DNA of 24,425 bases from CBDULX01 sp965368175. Its GTDB lineage: Bacteria; Pseudomonadota; Gammaproteobacteria; SZUA-229. Below are positions 1 through 8,205 of this stretch, one piece after another; position 1 is the stretch's first letter, and each line of letters starts with the position of its first letter. The notes below the pieces were generated by a model. It was not told the DNA's origin. It saw only the letters and a list, made by a program, of their open reading frames with translations, and did not search any database. A program made the position numbers and the translations under genes. The stretch lies in assembly GCA_965368175.1 (NCBI GenBank), contig CBDULX010000020.1, positions 1 to 24,425 on the forward strand, read 5' to 3'.

Positions 1-16
1 CTACAGCATGTTTGAT

Positions 17-235
17 TTGCGAGTCCTCTCCACTCGCAAGAACGGACCACCATTTTCTATATACTACAAAACCTTTACGGATTAATTCCGCTGCGCGGTT
101 GTATGCCTAACTGCAGTTATTACTCGCGTGTCATCCATACACGCAAATGTCACCCACCATTTCTAGCATCCAACACAAATCTTAAGCCAGTTCCGCTTCG
201 CGGCTGTATATTTCCGGCATACTATACTTGCGAGA
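17..235. repeat. Two imperfect ~105-bp units with conserved hairpins
   Basis: Two related units occupy this stretch. Each starts with a hairpin with a 7-nt loop: 17-24/32-39 (TTGCGAGT/ACTCGCAA) and 126-131/139-144 (GCGTGT/ACACGC). After each comes CCACCATTT(T)CTA (47-59 and 153-165) and a TTCCGCTKCGCGGYTGTAT block at 86-104 and 191-209, exactly 105 bp apart. The two stems differ by a paired A-T to T-A change, so the fold is kept. A third unit may begin near 227 (CTTGCGAGACC) but then diverges. Function unknown. The array may extend beyond the left window edge. No credible protein is encoded in 1-437. Confidence 0.55.
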
Positions 236-362
236 CCTCGAACTACTGCTTCTTTAAGCGATCCCTGTCCTGGCATGCACCCGAAGTGCCTAAACTCCTG
301 AACATCGTCAAGCGCTAACCTGTTCCAGTCATCCAGAATACAGACTCTGCAACATAGTTCAC

Positions 363-391
363 TTGATTAACAACCCCTATACGAATAAAGT
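363..391 (+). promoter_or_regulatory. Possible sigma-70 promoter for the DUF502 gene
   Basis: TTGATT (363-368) and TAAAGT (386-391) are separated by 17 bp, each matching the consensus at four of six positions. Transcription would start near 398, giving a short leader to the ATG at 438. Weak by itself; supported mainly by spacing and position. Confidence 0.3.
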
Positions 392-437
392 ACGGCCTCT
401 ATAACAGAATCTTTTGATATCGAACCGGTATTACCCC

Positions 438-1079
438 ATGAAACAGTTCAGCCTCCTGAAAGCATCAGTAAAACAATTACGTAATTTCGTTCTCAACACC
501 TTTCTGGGTGGTGTCATAATCATACTGCCCGCACTGGTTTTATATTCAATTGTCACCTGGTTGCTCGAATATATAAACAGTACCGCAAGCCCTCTCACCA
601 ATATCATTACCCATCAACTCCCGGTGAGCGAAACATATGCCAGCATATTAACCCTGATCACGGTTTTTATCCTGTTTTCCATCATTGGCATGCTGGTTCG
701 CACACGTCTGGGCAGCATTTTTTATAATCTGTTTGAAGGCGCAACCCTGGCGCGCATTCCTGGCTACAAAACCATCAAAGAGCTAATAGCCCAGGTCACC
801 GGTGACAAGACCGGGCTGTTTAAATATGTAGCTCTGGTTAAGCTGGGAGGCAATGATTATTCAGCAACGGGATTTATTGTGGATGAATATGATGACCAGT
901 ACGTCACAGCTTTTATTCCCTGCGGCCCTAATCCAACAACCGGCTTTATCTACCACATTCCCAAAAGAAACATCGAACGATTAAATGTATCCGTCGAAGC
1001 TGCCATGCGCACTGTTATTGCCTGTGGTTCAGGCTCTGCAAAATTCATCAAACTGGACCAGCTCAACAAGAACCAGTAA
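438..1079 (+). CDS. DUF502 family inner-membrane protein
   Basis: The product is a ~213-residue protein with two hydrophobic segments (about residues 18-45 and 65-90). A soluble C-terminal part follows, containing GYKTIKELIAQVTGDK and PCGPNPTTGFIYHIPK. This arrangement and the Pro-Asn-Pro-Thr-Thr-Gly motif are typical of the DUF502 family, whose molecular function is not known. I chose the ATG at 438 (MKQFSLLK); a TTG at 414 in the same frame would add eight residues (ISNRYYP) that do not look like family sequence. Neither start has a clear Shine-Dalgarno. It stands alone on the + strand, followed by a non-coding stretch. Confidence 0.85.
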   Translation: MKQFSLLKASVKQLRNFVLNTFLGGVIIILPALVLYSIVTWLLEYINSTASPLTNIITHQLPVSETYASILTLITVFILFSIIGMLVRTRLGSIFYNLFEGATLARIPGYKTIKELIAQVTGDKTGLFKYVALVKLGGNDYSATGFIVDEYDDQYVTAFIPCGPNPTTGFIYHIPKRNIERLNVSVEAAMRTVIACGSGSAKFIKLDQLNKNQ

Positions 1080-1237
1080 CTACAGGAAATGAAAAGTAAT
1101 TCTTATGAATGATGATAAAAGTTAGTTTCAATCCATATTTAATTTTCAATTGACAACAATTTGTAAGATACGGATTTACATTCTGAAAATAGAAATTAAT
1201 ATATGGCGTCACACCTGTGTGTTTTGAGCCGGAATCG

Positions 1238-1397
1238 AGGTATCCTCGAATCAAGCCGTGACTGTTTTATGCTGGCAAAAAGCGCCCAGATTCCCCCGAA
1301 GTTCGTTGCAATAGTATAACTATTTCGCCTCACTTCATGAAAAACCTAAACACTTTAATCGCAGCCTATTACAACCAGACTTAATCAGAGGCTCCCT
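1238..1397 (+). repeat. MITE-like element, copy A (160 bp)
   Basis: This is one of three copies in the window. The left end reads AGGTATCCTCGAATCAAGCC, and the right end (1378-1397) is the inverted form, ending TTAATCAGAGGCTCCCT. The interior (TTTTATGCTGGC, TTCGTTGCAATAG, CTCACTTC.TGAAAAA) matches the reverse complement of 13458-13617 over nearly its whole length. It encodes no transposase. Its right end overlaps the TAG stop codon (1396-1398) of the converging TPR/barrel gene by two bases. The rest of the gap, 1080-1237, is AT-rich and shows nothing I can assign. Confidence 0.8.
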
Positions 1398-2679
1398 AGA
1401 ATATTTTACTGAGTTTTACGCTGACCATGGTCCGATCATAGTCGTAGTTATCGTCATCGGAGACATTACTGGTAACGCTGGCCTGAGTTCTTAGCTTCAG
1501 GGTTTTATCAATTCGATAATCGAGATTAATTGCGACCTTAGTTCGGGTTTCATCTCGGTCTGATGCACTGATGGGGTCTGAATAGCTACTGAGACGATAA
1601 CCAAGATCACCTGCCAAAGACCAGTCGCGGTCGAGGTATCGTGTATACATCGCCCGTAAACCATTACGCGTAGGTGAATAACTGGTAGTAGCAGTATCTT
1701 CACGATTATTCATTTCATATTCGTAGTAATAACGCTGGCTGTCACGCTTACCATATAGACGATATTCGGCACGGAATTTTTGACGGTTACCCTCCAGATA
1801 ATCATAAATAGCATTGTCGCTACTCACAATCTCAAAACTATATCTCAGTACATAACTTTCATATTTAGAAAGTTTATTTTGACCGTTAACTTCAAATTTA
1901 ACAATAGACTGGTAATCTTCATTACCATAAGTGAACTTATCCATATGCAACTGATAGTAGCTTGACCAGTTATTAAATTGCTGGAGTTTTTTCAGGCCCA
2001 TGCCAACCTGGCTCTCGTCATAAAGATTACTGTCCATGTAGTTACGACCAAACACAATAGCATCAGCCTGCCAGCCGGATTCTCTACTACCGTCCAGCAT
2101 GTAGTCCAGTACCAGATAGCCATCCATAAAACTGTCACTGACTTCAGCGGGGGCACCGTTTTCCGGTGCAATATTAATATTGCTATCGGTTCCGGCACTG
2201 ATACTGACATAACCGTTCCAGGGTTTGACTGGACCTTTAGATTCGCCAACTATGTTTAATTTGTTAAGCTCACTATCGGCCAGTGAAACCAGCTTCTGAT
2301 CACGACTGCTGTTAACCACCATCTCAAAATAGCTTCTAGCCGTAGCATAGTCGCCGGTTTTTTTCGCCACCAGACCCAGATTAAAGTTTGCCAGTGCTTT
2401 CATTTTAGGGGCTTCTGCCACTACCTGAAAATTACGCCGGGCATTGTCATAATCCCCCAGCTTGTAATAACTGCTCGCCAGATTGTAATAAAGAGAAATA
2501 GATTTAAGACCCTGTCGTCTTGCCCGTTCAAAATAATCGACCGCTTTCTGGTAATCTCCTGAGTTGAAATATGATTTACCCTGATCAAAATCCAGACTGG
2601 CAGAGGCTCCTGCTTCCACGCTGAACAGCATGCTTGCCACCATCAGTACTGATACAGATATTTTTAATAGCCCATTCAT
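1396..2679 (-). CDS. TPR and beta-barrel outer-membrane protein (SLAM/DUF560-like)
   Basis: 427 residues. A signal peptide (about 1-27, ending near GASAS) precedes three TPR-type helical repeats (about 28-140: YFNSGDYQKAVDYFERA, YYKLGDYDNARRNF, KKTGDYATARSYF). A Tyr/Ser/Asp-rich region of alternating strands begins at WNGYVSISAGTDSNINI and ends with a terminal Phe, as outer-membrane barrels do. TPR followed by barrel, and the GTDSNIN motif at the junction, resemble SLAM-type surface lipoprotein assembly modulators, but I cannot confirm that family. An AGGAAT Shine-Dalgarno precedes the ATG. The gene lies downstream of the ECF sigma/anti-sigma genes, past a terminator. Its last bases touch repeat copy A. 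Confidence 0.75.
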   Translation of the reverse strand: MNGLLKISVSVLMVASMLFSVEAGASASLDFDQGKSYFNSGDYQKAVDYFERARRQGLKSISLYYNLASSYYKLGDYDNARRNFQVVAEAPKMKALANFNLGLVAKKTGDYATARSYFEMVVNSSRDQKLVSLADSELNKLNIVGESKGPVKPWNGYVSISAGTDSNINIAPENGAPAEVSDSFMDGYLVLDYMLDGSRESGWQADAIVFGRNYMDSNLYDESQVGMGLKKLQQFNNWSSYYQLHMDKFTYGNEDYQSIVKFEVNGQNKLSKYESYVLRYSFEIVSSDNAIYDYLEGNRQKFRAEYRLYGKRDSQRYYYEYEMNNREDTATTSYSPTRNGLRAMYTRYLDRDWSLAGDLGYRLSSYSDPISASDRDETRTKVAINLDYRIDKTLKLRTQASVTSNVSDDDNYDYDRTMVSVKLSKIF

Positions 2680-2714
2680 GAGTGAATTCCTGAAATTATT
2701 TTTTTACTATACAT

Positions 2715-2746
2715 ACAAAAGCCCCTCTCCAAAACCGGAGAGAGGC
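2715..2746 (-). terminator. Rho-independent terminator after the 143-aa gene
   Basis: On the minus strand, arms GCCTCTCTCC (2746-2737) and GGAGAGGGGC (2730-2721) pair with one mismatch and are followed by TTTTGT. It separates the sigma/anti-sigma/143-aa unit from the TPR/barrel gene, perhaps partially. Confidence 0.7.
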
Positions 2747-2769
2747 AATACCGCACTAAAAAACTTAGA

Positions 2770-3201
2770 TTAAGGAGTTGTTGGTATAGACATTCCACCA
2801 TCAGGAGTTTGCATATGATCCATTATACGGTCCTGCATCTGCTCGTGTTGCTCAAGCTGCTCTCGGCCATTTTCACGCATGTGCTGACGATCTTGCTCCT
2901 GCTCTTCAAGGCGTTCACGTAAACGCTCCTGCTCCTGCAACATCAGCTGATCACCACCGTCCTCGATCATTTCACGGTTACGTATACGATTCTGATTGGC
3001 AGTTTGTAAACCCTGGGCTGCATTTTCAACCGCATTTTCACTGGCCGCATCTGGCAGCTCAATATTACGAGTAACCGCCTCTACTGAATTTTCATTCATT
3101 TCCATAACCCGAATGGTTAGATCTTCAGCTTCTTCGCCCATTGCGCCGATAGGCATCAGCAGACTACCTGCAATCATTATGGCTGTTAATTGTTTGTTCA
3201 T
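2770..3201 (-). CDS. Small secreted Met/Glu/Gln-rich coiled-coil protein
   Basis: 143 residues; no family recognised. A signal peptide (about 1-22, LLMPIGAMG then EEAED) indicates export to the periplasm. The mature part is highly charged, with an Arg/Glu/Gln/Met-rich stretch (about 80-130: EQERLRERLEEQEQDRQH) likely to form a long helix or coiled coil, and a short Pro/Thr tail. GGAG nine bases before the ATG supports the start. It lies 34 bp after the anti-sigma gene and ahead of a terminator, so it is probably co-transcribed with the ECF pair and part of an envelope response. Periplasmic stress proteins with similar composition exist, but homology is not claimed. Confidence 0.75.
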   Translation of the reverse strand: MNKQLTAIMIAGSLLMPIGAMGEEAEDLTIRVMEMNENSVEAVTRNIELPDAASENAVENAAQGLQTANQNRIRNREMIEDGGDQLMLQEQERLRERLEEQEQDRQHMRENGREQLEQHEQMQDRIMDHMQTPDGGMSIPTTP

Positions 3202-3235
3202 ACGTTTATCTCCACTTCAAATAAAATTAAATTAT

Positions 3236-3901
3236 TTACACTGCATCTCTGTCTAATTTCAGGTAATTAAGCGCACCACCATTGGCAGTTTCCAGCCTCA
3301 GTCGATAGATTTTCTGTTTATCCCCGTAACCTACCCTTGCCACCAGCTCACCCTTCACTTTACCCAGGGCCTGTACCGGTAATGTCAGAACATTCTGTCC
3401 CTTATCCAGTCGGGTTTCCCAGGCCAGCATTTTTTGACCGGGGTATCCCAGCAGTTCAATGTTGTCCGGCAGTTCTATCTGCATACTGGCCAGCTGTATG
3501 TCATCAACTGAGGTAATCACCAGTTTCAGATCCCGGCTTTCCTGTAATCCTATGGACACAACATCCAGAGATGGCTCTATGGTCTCTGGCACAAACACAC
3601 TGGCCGCGAACCAGATCGCCAGACTGGCTGCCACAGCAGTGGCAAAACCGGCCTTGAAATGATGTCGTGATGGCTGTGTATACTGTCGCCTCACAGTGGC
3701 AAACATACGTTGCTCAAACCCCTGATCCGGCTCTTCCAGGGGCAGATCGTTTAACATTTGCTTTACAGCTCTGGCGTCGGCATAAAACTGTTTGCATGAA
3801 TGACATGAACCGATGTGTTCATCAAAAAGCTCACGCTGTTTACTGGATAACTGGTCATCCAGATACTCATCAATTACAGTTTTAATATCATTGCATTTCA
3901 T
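3236..3901 (-). CDS. Zinc-finger anti-sigma factor (zf-HC2)
   Basis: About 221 residues. The N-terminal ZAS-type domain has Cys3, then His29-x3-Cys33-x2-Cys36 (HIGSCHSC), the zinc motif of anti-sigma factors that hold ECF sigmas. One membrane segment lies around residues 83-105 (AGFATAVAASLAIWFAASVFV), followed by a periplasmic beta-rich domain that may sense the signal. I chose the ATG at 3901 because AGGG sits eight bases upstream. An ATG at 3922, inside the 3' end of the sigma gene, has no ribosome site. Coupled to the upstream sigma gene, which it presumably inhibits at the inner membrane. Confidence 0.85.
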   Translation of the reverse strand: MKCNDIKTVIDEYLDDQLSSKQRELFDEHIGSCHSCKQFYADARAVKQMLNDLPLEEPDQGFEQRMFATVRRQYTQPSRHHFKAGFATAVAASLAIWFAASVFVPETIEPSLDVVSIGLQESRDLKLVITSVDDIQLASMQIELPDNIELLGYPGQKMLAWETRLDKGQNVLTLPVQALGKVKGELVARVGYGDKQKIYRLRLETANGGALNYLKLDRDAV

Positions 3902-3914
3902 ATTCATCACCCTG

Positions 3915-4493
3915 TTACCCATTTAACACGGTCGATTGCTCATAAAGGTTCCATTTTTTAATCGACTCCCTTAACTGGCCTCTTGCCCGGCTCAACCTCG
4001 ATTTAAGAGTACCCAGCGGAACATCCAGCAAGTCCTGCAGTTCTGGCAGACTGTAGCCTTCCACATCGTGCAGCAATATCAACTGGCGCTGATCCTCATT
4101 CAGCCTGTCAATTGCCTGGCTGAGTATGCCTAGAGTCAGCTCACTGCTGGCCATAACTTCCGGGCCAGTATTCGTTACCCTTTCTGCCAGCTGCTCTTCT
4201 TCAATATCATCATCAACCAGATCCAGAGCCTGCCGCTGCTGCTGCCGATATTTATCTACGAACTGGCGGTATAACACCCGCGATAGCCAGGGTGACAGCC
4301 GCTCGATGACTTTCATTTCTTCGAGTTTTGGGAACAGTTTCAGTAACACATCCTGCACCAGGTCTTCAGCATCCTCCCGGTTACCGGTTAAACGATAGCC
4401 AAGGCGATACATTTGCTTCAGGTGAGGCCTGAGCAAAAGCTCGAACTGCTGATGGGGATCTTTTCTGGCGCTCCAGAAATCGATAATAGACAT
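3915..4493 (-). CDS. ECF RNA polymerase sigma factor
   Basis: 192 residues. Region 2 (about 16-85) contains YRLTGNREDAEDLVQDVLLKLF, the core-binding and -10 recognition part. Region 4 (about 124-175) contains LNEDQRQLILLHDVEGYSLPE and GTLKSRLSRARGQL, the -35 helix-turn-helix. There is no sigma region 1 or 3, which defines the ECF class. The gene is followed directly by its anti-sigma factor. The start ATG has no Shine-Dalgarno; a matching ECF promoter lies so close upstream that the mRNA may be nearly leaderless. Confidence 0.92.
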   Translation of the reverse strand: MSIIDFWSARKDPHQQFELLLRPHLKQMYRLGYRLTGNREDAEDLVQDVLLKLFPKLEEMKVIERLSPWLSRVLYRQFVDKYRQQQRQALDLVDDDIEEEQLAERVTNTGPEVMASSELTLGILSQAIDRLNEDQRQLILLHDVEGYSLPELQDLLDVPLGTLKSRLSRARGQLRESIKKWNLYEQSTVLNG

Positions 4494-4502
4494 AATATTA
4501 TG

Positions 4503-4528
4503 AACGATGATATTGGTTAAAAGGTTCC
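4503..4528 (-). promoter_or_regulatory. ECF-type autoregulatory promoter of the sigma gene
   Basis: On the minus strand GGAACC (4528-4523) is followed, after exactly 16 bp, by CGTT (4506-4503). This is the classic ECF -35/-10 pattern. Transcription starting 6-8 bases after CGTT falls only a few bases before the ATG at 4493. It suggests the sigma factor drives its own operon. Confidence 0.75.
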
Positions 4529-4580
4529 ATTTTATTTTAACCCTTTAATTTCCTGATTAACTTATTTTTCAACCTCCATA

Positions 4581-4605
4581 AAAAAACCACCGTAAACGGT
4601 GGTTT
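4581..4605 (-). terminator. Rho-independent terminator after gpmI
   Basis: On the minus strand AAACCACC (4605-4598) and GGTGGTTT (4591-4584) form a perfect stem around a short loop and run into a T tract (4586-4581). It lies 21 bp after the gpmI stop and insulates gpmI from the sigma promoter. Confidence 0.85.
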
Positions 4606-4625
4606 ATTAATAAACATCCTTTTAT

Positions 4626-6173
4626 TCAGGAAACTTTGAGCGGTTCCAGCAATATGCTCTTGCCCGTTATATCCGGCGGCTGTTGTAAGCCCATCAACTG
4701 CAGGATGGTAGGCGCCACATTACTCAGCCCACCGCCAGTACTCAATCGCCAGTATTCCTCATCGATGATCATGCAGGGCACAGGATAAACCGTGTGCTGC
4801 GTATGAGGCTCACCGGTAACAGGGTCGATCATTTCATCACAGTTGCCATGGTCGGCCGTCAACATCACTGAGTAACCTTCTGCTACGGCTATATCCAGCA
4901 CACGTCCGACCTGAACATCCATGGCCTCCACCGCAGCAATCACAGATTCACGAACGGCGGTATGACCGACCATGTCGCCATTGGCGAAATTAACCACCAG
5001 GAAACCGTACTGGTGAGATTCCAGGGCCTCAATAGTGGCGTCGGCCACTTCCAGGGCGCTCATCTCCGGTTTTTTGTCATAGGTGGAAACCTTGGGTGAA
5101 GGGATCATGACCCGGTCTTCACCCGCCCAGGTCTCTTCCCGGCCACCGTTAAAGAAGAAGGTGACATGGGCGTATTTTTCAGTTTCCGAACAATGAAATT
5201 GCTTATATCCGGCACGACTCACCACCGATGCCAGGGTGGAATGGGGACGTTCCGGCGCAAAAGCGATGGGCAACAGAAATTTTGGATCATATTCGGTCAG
5301 GCAGGTGACGGTGACCGGATCAAAATCACCGGTTTCAAAGCCATCGAAGTCACCCTGGCTCAGGGCCTCGGACAACTGTCTGGGACGGTCATTCCTGAAA
5401 TTAAAGAAAATGACATTGTCATCACCTTCCAGAGGTACTGCATCGGGCAGGATACAGGGCAAAATGAATTCATCGGTCTGATCTGCCGCATAGGCTGATT
5501 CTATAGCGTAACGGGCATTGTCGTGATGCTCACCCCTGTTATTGACTATGGCCTGCCAGGCGACCTCGGTGCGGTCCCAGCGATTATCTCTATCCATGGC
5601 ATAATAACGACCGCAGATGGTGGCGATGGCGCCATCCGCCTCTTCAAGTGCGGCTTCGAGTTTCGACAGGTAACCTATGGCTGCCATGGGTGCAGTATCC
5701 CGGCCATCCGTGATCATGTGTACCAGAGGCTTGATTTTTCGCTCTGCACACATACCGATCAGTGCCAACAGGTGGTTAATATGGCTATGCACACCACCAT
5801 CGGAAACCAGGCCCACCAGATGCATGGGACGGTCTTTTTCAGCCGCGTCGTTCATGGCTGCAGTAAGCGCTGCGTTTTCAAAAAACTCACCACTCTCGAT
5901 GGCGTCATCGATACGCACCAGATCCTGGCGCATGATGGAACCACAACCCAGAGTGAGATGCCCCACCTCGGAGTTACCCATCTGTCCGACCGGTAAACCG
6001 ACGGCCAGCCCAGATGCATCCAGTGTGGTATGAGTATTGGTGGAAAAGTATTCGTCCAGTCTGGGTGTGTTGGCCAGTACCACCGCATTGTTAATACGAC
6101 TTGGATTGACGCCTACGCCATCAAGGATGATAAGAATTGTCGGGCGACGCGGAACGCTACGCTGTTCAGCCAT
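4626..6173 (-). CDS. gpmI: 2,3-bisphosphoglycerate-independent phosphoglycerate mutase
   Basis: 515 residues, normal family length. A cytoplasmic Mn-dependent glycolytic enzyme that interconverts 3- and 2-phosphoglycerate. The N-terminal LIILDG holds metal ligand Asp18, and GQMGNSEVGH carries the phosphorylated catalytic Ser68. The C-terminal part has MLTADHGNCDEM and the His pair in HTQHT that complete the metal sites. The ATG at 6173 is preceded by a weak AGGC. It has its own terminator and a 122-bp upstream gap, so it is probably monocistronic. Confidence 0.97.
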   Translation of the reverse strand: MAEQRSVPRRPTILIILDGVGVNPSRINNAVVLANTPRLDEYFSTNTHTTLDASGLAVGLPVGQMGNSEVGHLTLGCGSIMRQDLVRIDDAIESGEFFENAALTAAMNDAAEKDRPMHLVGLVSDGGVHSHINHLLALIGMCAERKIKPLVHMITDGRDTAPMAAIGYLSKLEAALEEADGAIATICGRYYAMDRDNRWDRTEVAWQAIVNNRGEHHDNARYAIESAYAADQTDEFILPCILPDAVPLEGDDNVIFFNFRNDRPRQLSEALSQGDFDGFETGDFDPVTVTCLTEYDPKFLLPIAFAPERPHSTLASVVSRAGYKQFHCSETEKYAHVTFFFNGGREETWAGEDRVMIPSPKVSTYDKKPEMSALEVADATIEALESHQYGFLVVNFANGDMVGHTAVRESVIAAVEAMDVQVGRVLDIAVAEGYSVMLTADHGNCDEMIDPVTGEPHTQHTVYPVPCMIIDEEYWRLSTGGGLSNVAPTILQLMGLQQPPDITGKSILLEPLKVS

Positions 6174-6295
6174 TGTTTCTGCCTAAATATTCGAGTTTCT
6201 GGTTATTCATGGGTGGCGAATTTTACACTATTTCATGACAGAAATGTTGAGCCTATTACAATTTACTGATATTCCATTAATAAATTTTTGAAGAT

Positions 6296-8074
6296 TTATT
6301 TGCTTTTATTACCTGCCCCCACTTTTTTATCATTCACCAAATAGACTACGTGGCTGGCGTAATTCAGTATATTCGACCTGAATTCGCCATCAATCCTGTT
6401 GCTGACAATAGATAATCCGGGCTTAATCAAATCATGGTTCTGTAGTGATAATCGCCTGATTAACCGTTTCAGAACTATCTCGGGAGAAGCTAACTGAGCA
6501 TCGGCAATATTCAATGGTTCAGTTATCGCCGGCAACAATTGACTATCAGACAATTGCCAGCCAGAGCGCCCGATAAATAAATCAACGGCCTGGATCACCC
6601 GATCAGTGATCACCTTCGATGGCTTTTGTCTTAGCACCCTGGTTTCCCAGTCCAGCATGCCTTGCGCCACAAAAGCAAAATCCTCCAGGTAACGATCATT
6701 GCCCCACTGGCTCTGTCGAACAAGACCCTCATCCATTTTATTTTTCAGGTAACTGTATAGTGCCTGTCCTTTTATCTGATAAGTTTTTTCACCGGTAAGA
6801 TCAACTAATCCAGCCAGGGCAGTGAGCAAATATCCATTCCAGCTGGCGAGCACTTTATCATCCATTGGTGATGGATTCTGTTGCCGCTTTTTCAATAACA
6901 CTTGCCGGATAGCAAACCAGTCCTTACCCAGCGCCTGGCCCATGGGAAACACAGCCCCATCTACCTCAGTCAATAACCAGTGCTGATTAATCATCTTCCA
7001 CTGTGTATCGCTTAAGCCTTCGGCCATGGATTGCCGTACCCAAAGATAACTACCCCCCTCGCGGCCCTGCTGATCCTGTGCGCTGAGGGCACTTGCATAA
7101 CCCCCACCGGGCATGGACATTTCCCGGAAAATAAAATCCGCCGTTTCTTTCGCCAGCGCCAGATAGCGTGGCGCCTGAAAAAATTGATAGGCCTTCATAT
7201 AGAGCTCAATCATGGAGGCATTGGTATAAAGCATTTTCTCAAAATGCGGCGTATGCCAGTCAGGGTCTACGGTATAACGAAAAAATCCGCCACCGATAAC
7301 ATCGTGTAGTCCTCGGTCTGCCATCTGATCCAGCGTCAATTGCAGCCATTCTTTCAGTTCTTCATCTGGCCTGTCGTGCAGTATCTCGAGCAGGGCCAGC
7401 AGTAAAGCTTCTCGAGGAAATTTTTTTGCATTACCAATACCGCCCTGCATATCGTCAGCAGTCATACGAACTCTATTCAACAATTGACTGAGCATATCTT
7501 CAGCTTTTGGCAAAGGCTCGGTTTTTTCCGATATACGTTGCATAAACTGGAATGCTTCCAATGCCATTTTTTCCAGTTTCGCCTGATCCGTTTTCCACTC
7601 ACCACTCACTTTTTCAAGCAACTGAATAAAGGAATCTTTTGGTAAATACACCAGACCGAACAGGGGATATCCCTCTGCGGTAACAAATGCATTTAACGGC
7701 CAGCCACCATAACCCCGGCTTTGCTGTAAAAAAGTCATTAACTGCTGATCCAGTGCCGGGTTTAATTCACGATCGACTTTTATCGGAATAAAATATTTAT
7801 TTAAAAGTTTTGCCACCTCTGCATCATTAAAACTTTCATTACGCATTACATGGCACCAGTGACAGGAAAAATACCCCACCGAAATAAATAACAGTTTATT
7901 TTGCTTTCGCGCCTGTTCCAGAATAGAAGGCTGCCAGACTTGCCAGTGCACGGCATCGTTGGCGTGTAATCGGATATAGGGCGAAGGGTGTTCACTGAGG
8001 GGGATCTCTTTTGCCCAGCTAGAGAAAGAGCTAATCAGAACCAGAAACAGCACGTATAGTCGTAGTAATTTCAC
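6296..8074 (-). CDS. Secreted thioredoxin-domain protein (DUF255/YyaL-like)
   Basis: About 592 residues. A hydrophobic signal segment (2-21, ending SSWAKE) is followed by a thioredoxin-like domain with SEHPSPYIRLHANDAVHW and the redox motif Cys71-His-Trp-Cys74. The family hallmark GGWPLNAFVT follows. The remainder is helical, in the six-hairpin-glycosidase-like manner of YyaL/SPATA20 proteins. Those proteins are usually cytoplasmic and often about 670-700 residues long; this one is shorter and appears exported. Exact function is unknown; a thiol-disulfide role is inferred. I chose the GTG at 8074 because GGAGA lies seven bases upstream. An ATG at 8122 would add 16 residues and has no ribosome site. 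Confidence 0.85.
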   Translation of the reverse strand: MKLLRLYVLFLVLISSFSSWAKEIPLSEHPSPYIRLHANDAVHWQVWQPSILEQARKQNKLLFISVGYFSCHWCHVMRNESFNDAEVAKLLNKYFIPIKVDRELNPALDQQLMTFLQQSRGYGGWPLNAFVTAEGYPLFGLVYLPKDSFIQLLEKVSGEWKTDQAKLEKMALEAFQFMQRISEKTEPLPKAEDMLSQLLNRVRMTADDMQGGIGNAKKFPREALLLALLEILHDRPDEELKEWLQLTLDQMADRGLHDVIGGGFFRYTVDPDWHTPHFEKMLYTNASMIELYMKAYQFFQAPRYLALAKETADFIFREMSMPGGGYASALSAQDQQGREGGSYLWVRQSMAEGLSDTQWKMINQHWLLTEVDGAVFPMGQALGKDWFAIRQVLLKKRQQNPSPMDDKVLASWNGYLLTALAGLVDLTGEKTYQIKGQALYSYLKNKMDEGLVRQSQWGNDRYLEDFAFVAQGMLDWETRVLRQKPSKVITDRVIQAVDLFIGRSGWQLSDSQLLPAITEPLNIADAQLASPEIVLKRLIRRLSLQNHDLIKPGLSIVSNRIDGEFRSNILNYASHVVYLVNDKKVGAGNKSK

Positions 8075-8124
8075 AGACGGGTCTCCGGCTAAGAGCATGT
8101 ATAAATGAAAACACAAATACACAA

Positions 8125-8149
8125 CTTGTATACGCTTATTCTATACAAG
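8125..8149. promoter_or_regulatory. Palindromic operator candidate upstream of the DUF255 gene
   Basis: CTTGTATA (8125-8132) and TATACAAG (8142-8149) form a perfect 8-bp inverted repeat with a 9-bp centre, about 50 bp upstream of the GTG at 8074. No T tract follows, so it reads as a dimeric regulator site, not a terminator. The regulator is unknown. Confidence 0.35.
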
Positions 8150-8205
8150 ATCTGAGATATACATTTCTTTAATTAGCGTTCATTCGCGGACTAACGCCTG
8201 TAACT

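Noticed and set aside
81..215. Integron attC site (GCCTAAC at 105-111 and CCGCTTCGCGG-like blocks)
   Set aside because: No matching GTTRRRY partner at the right distance and no paired inner sites; the blocks are better explained as parts of the 105-bp repeat.
103..318. 71-residue open frame on +
   Set aside because: It runs through the hairpin repeats, has no ribosome site and no protein-like composition.
414..437. TTG start for the DUF502 gene
   Set aside because: The added residues are not family-like; the ATG at 438 gives a better N-terminus.
8150..8205. Terminator after tatC
   Set aside because: A five-pair GCGTT/AACGC stem exists, but the loop is long and no T tract follows.
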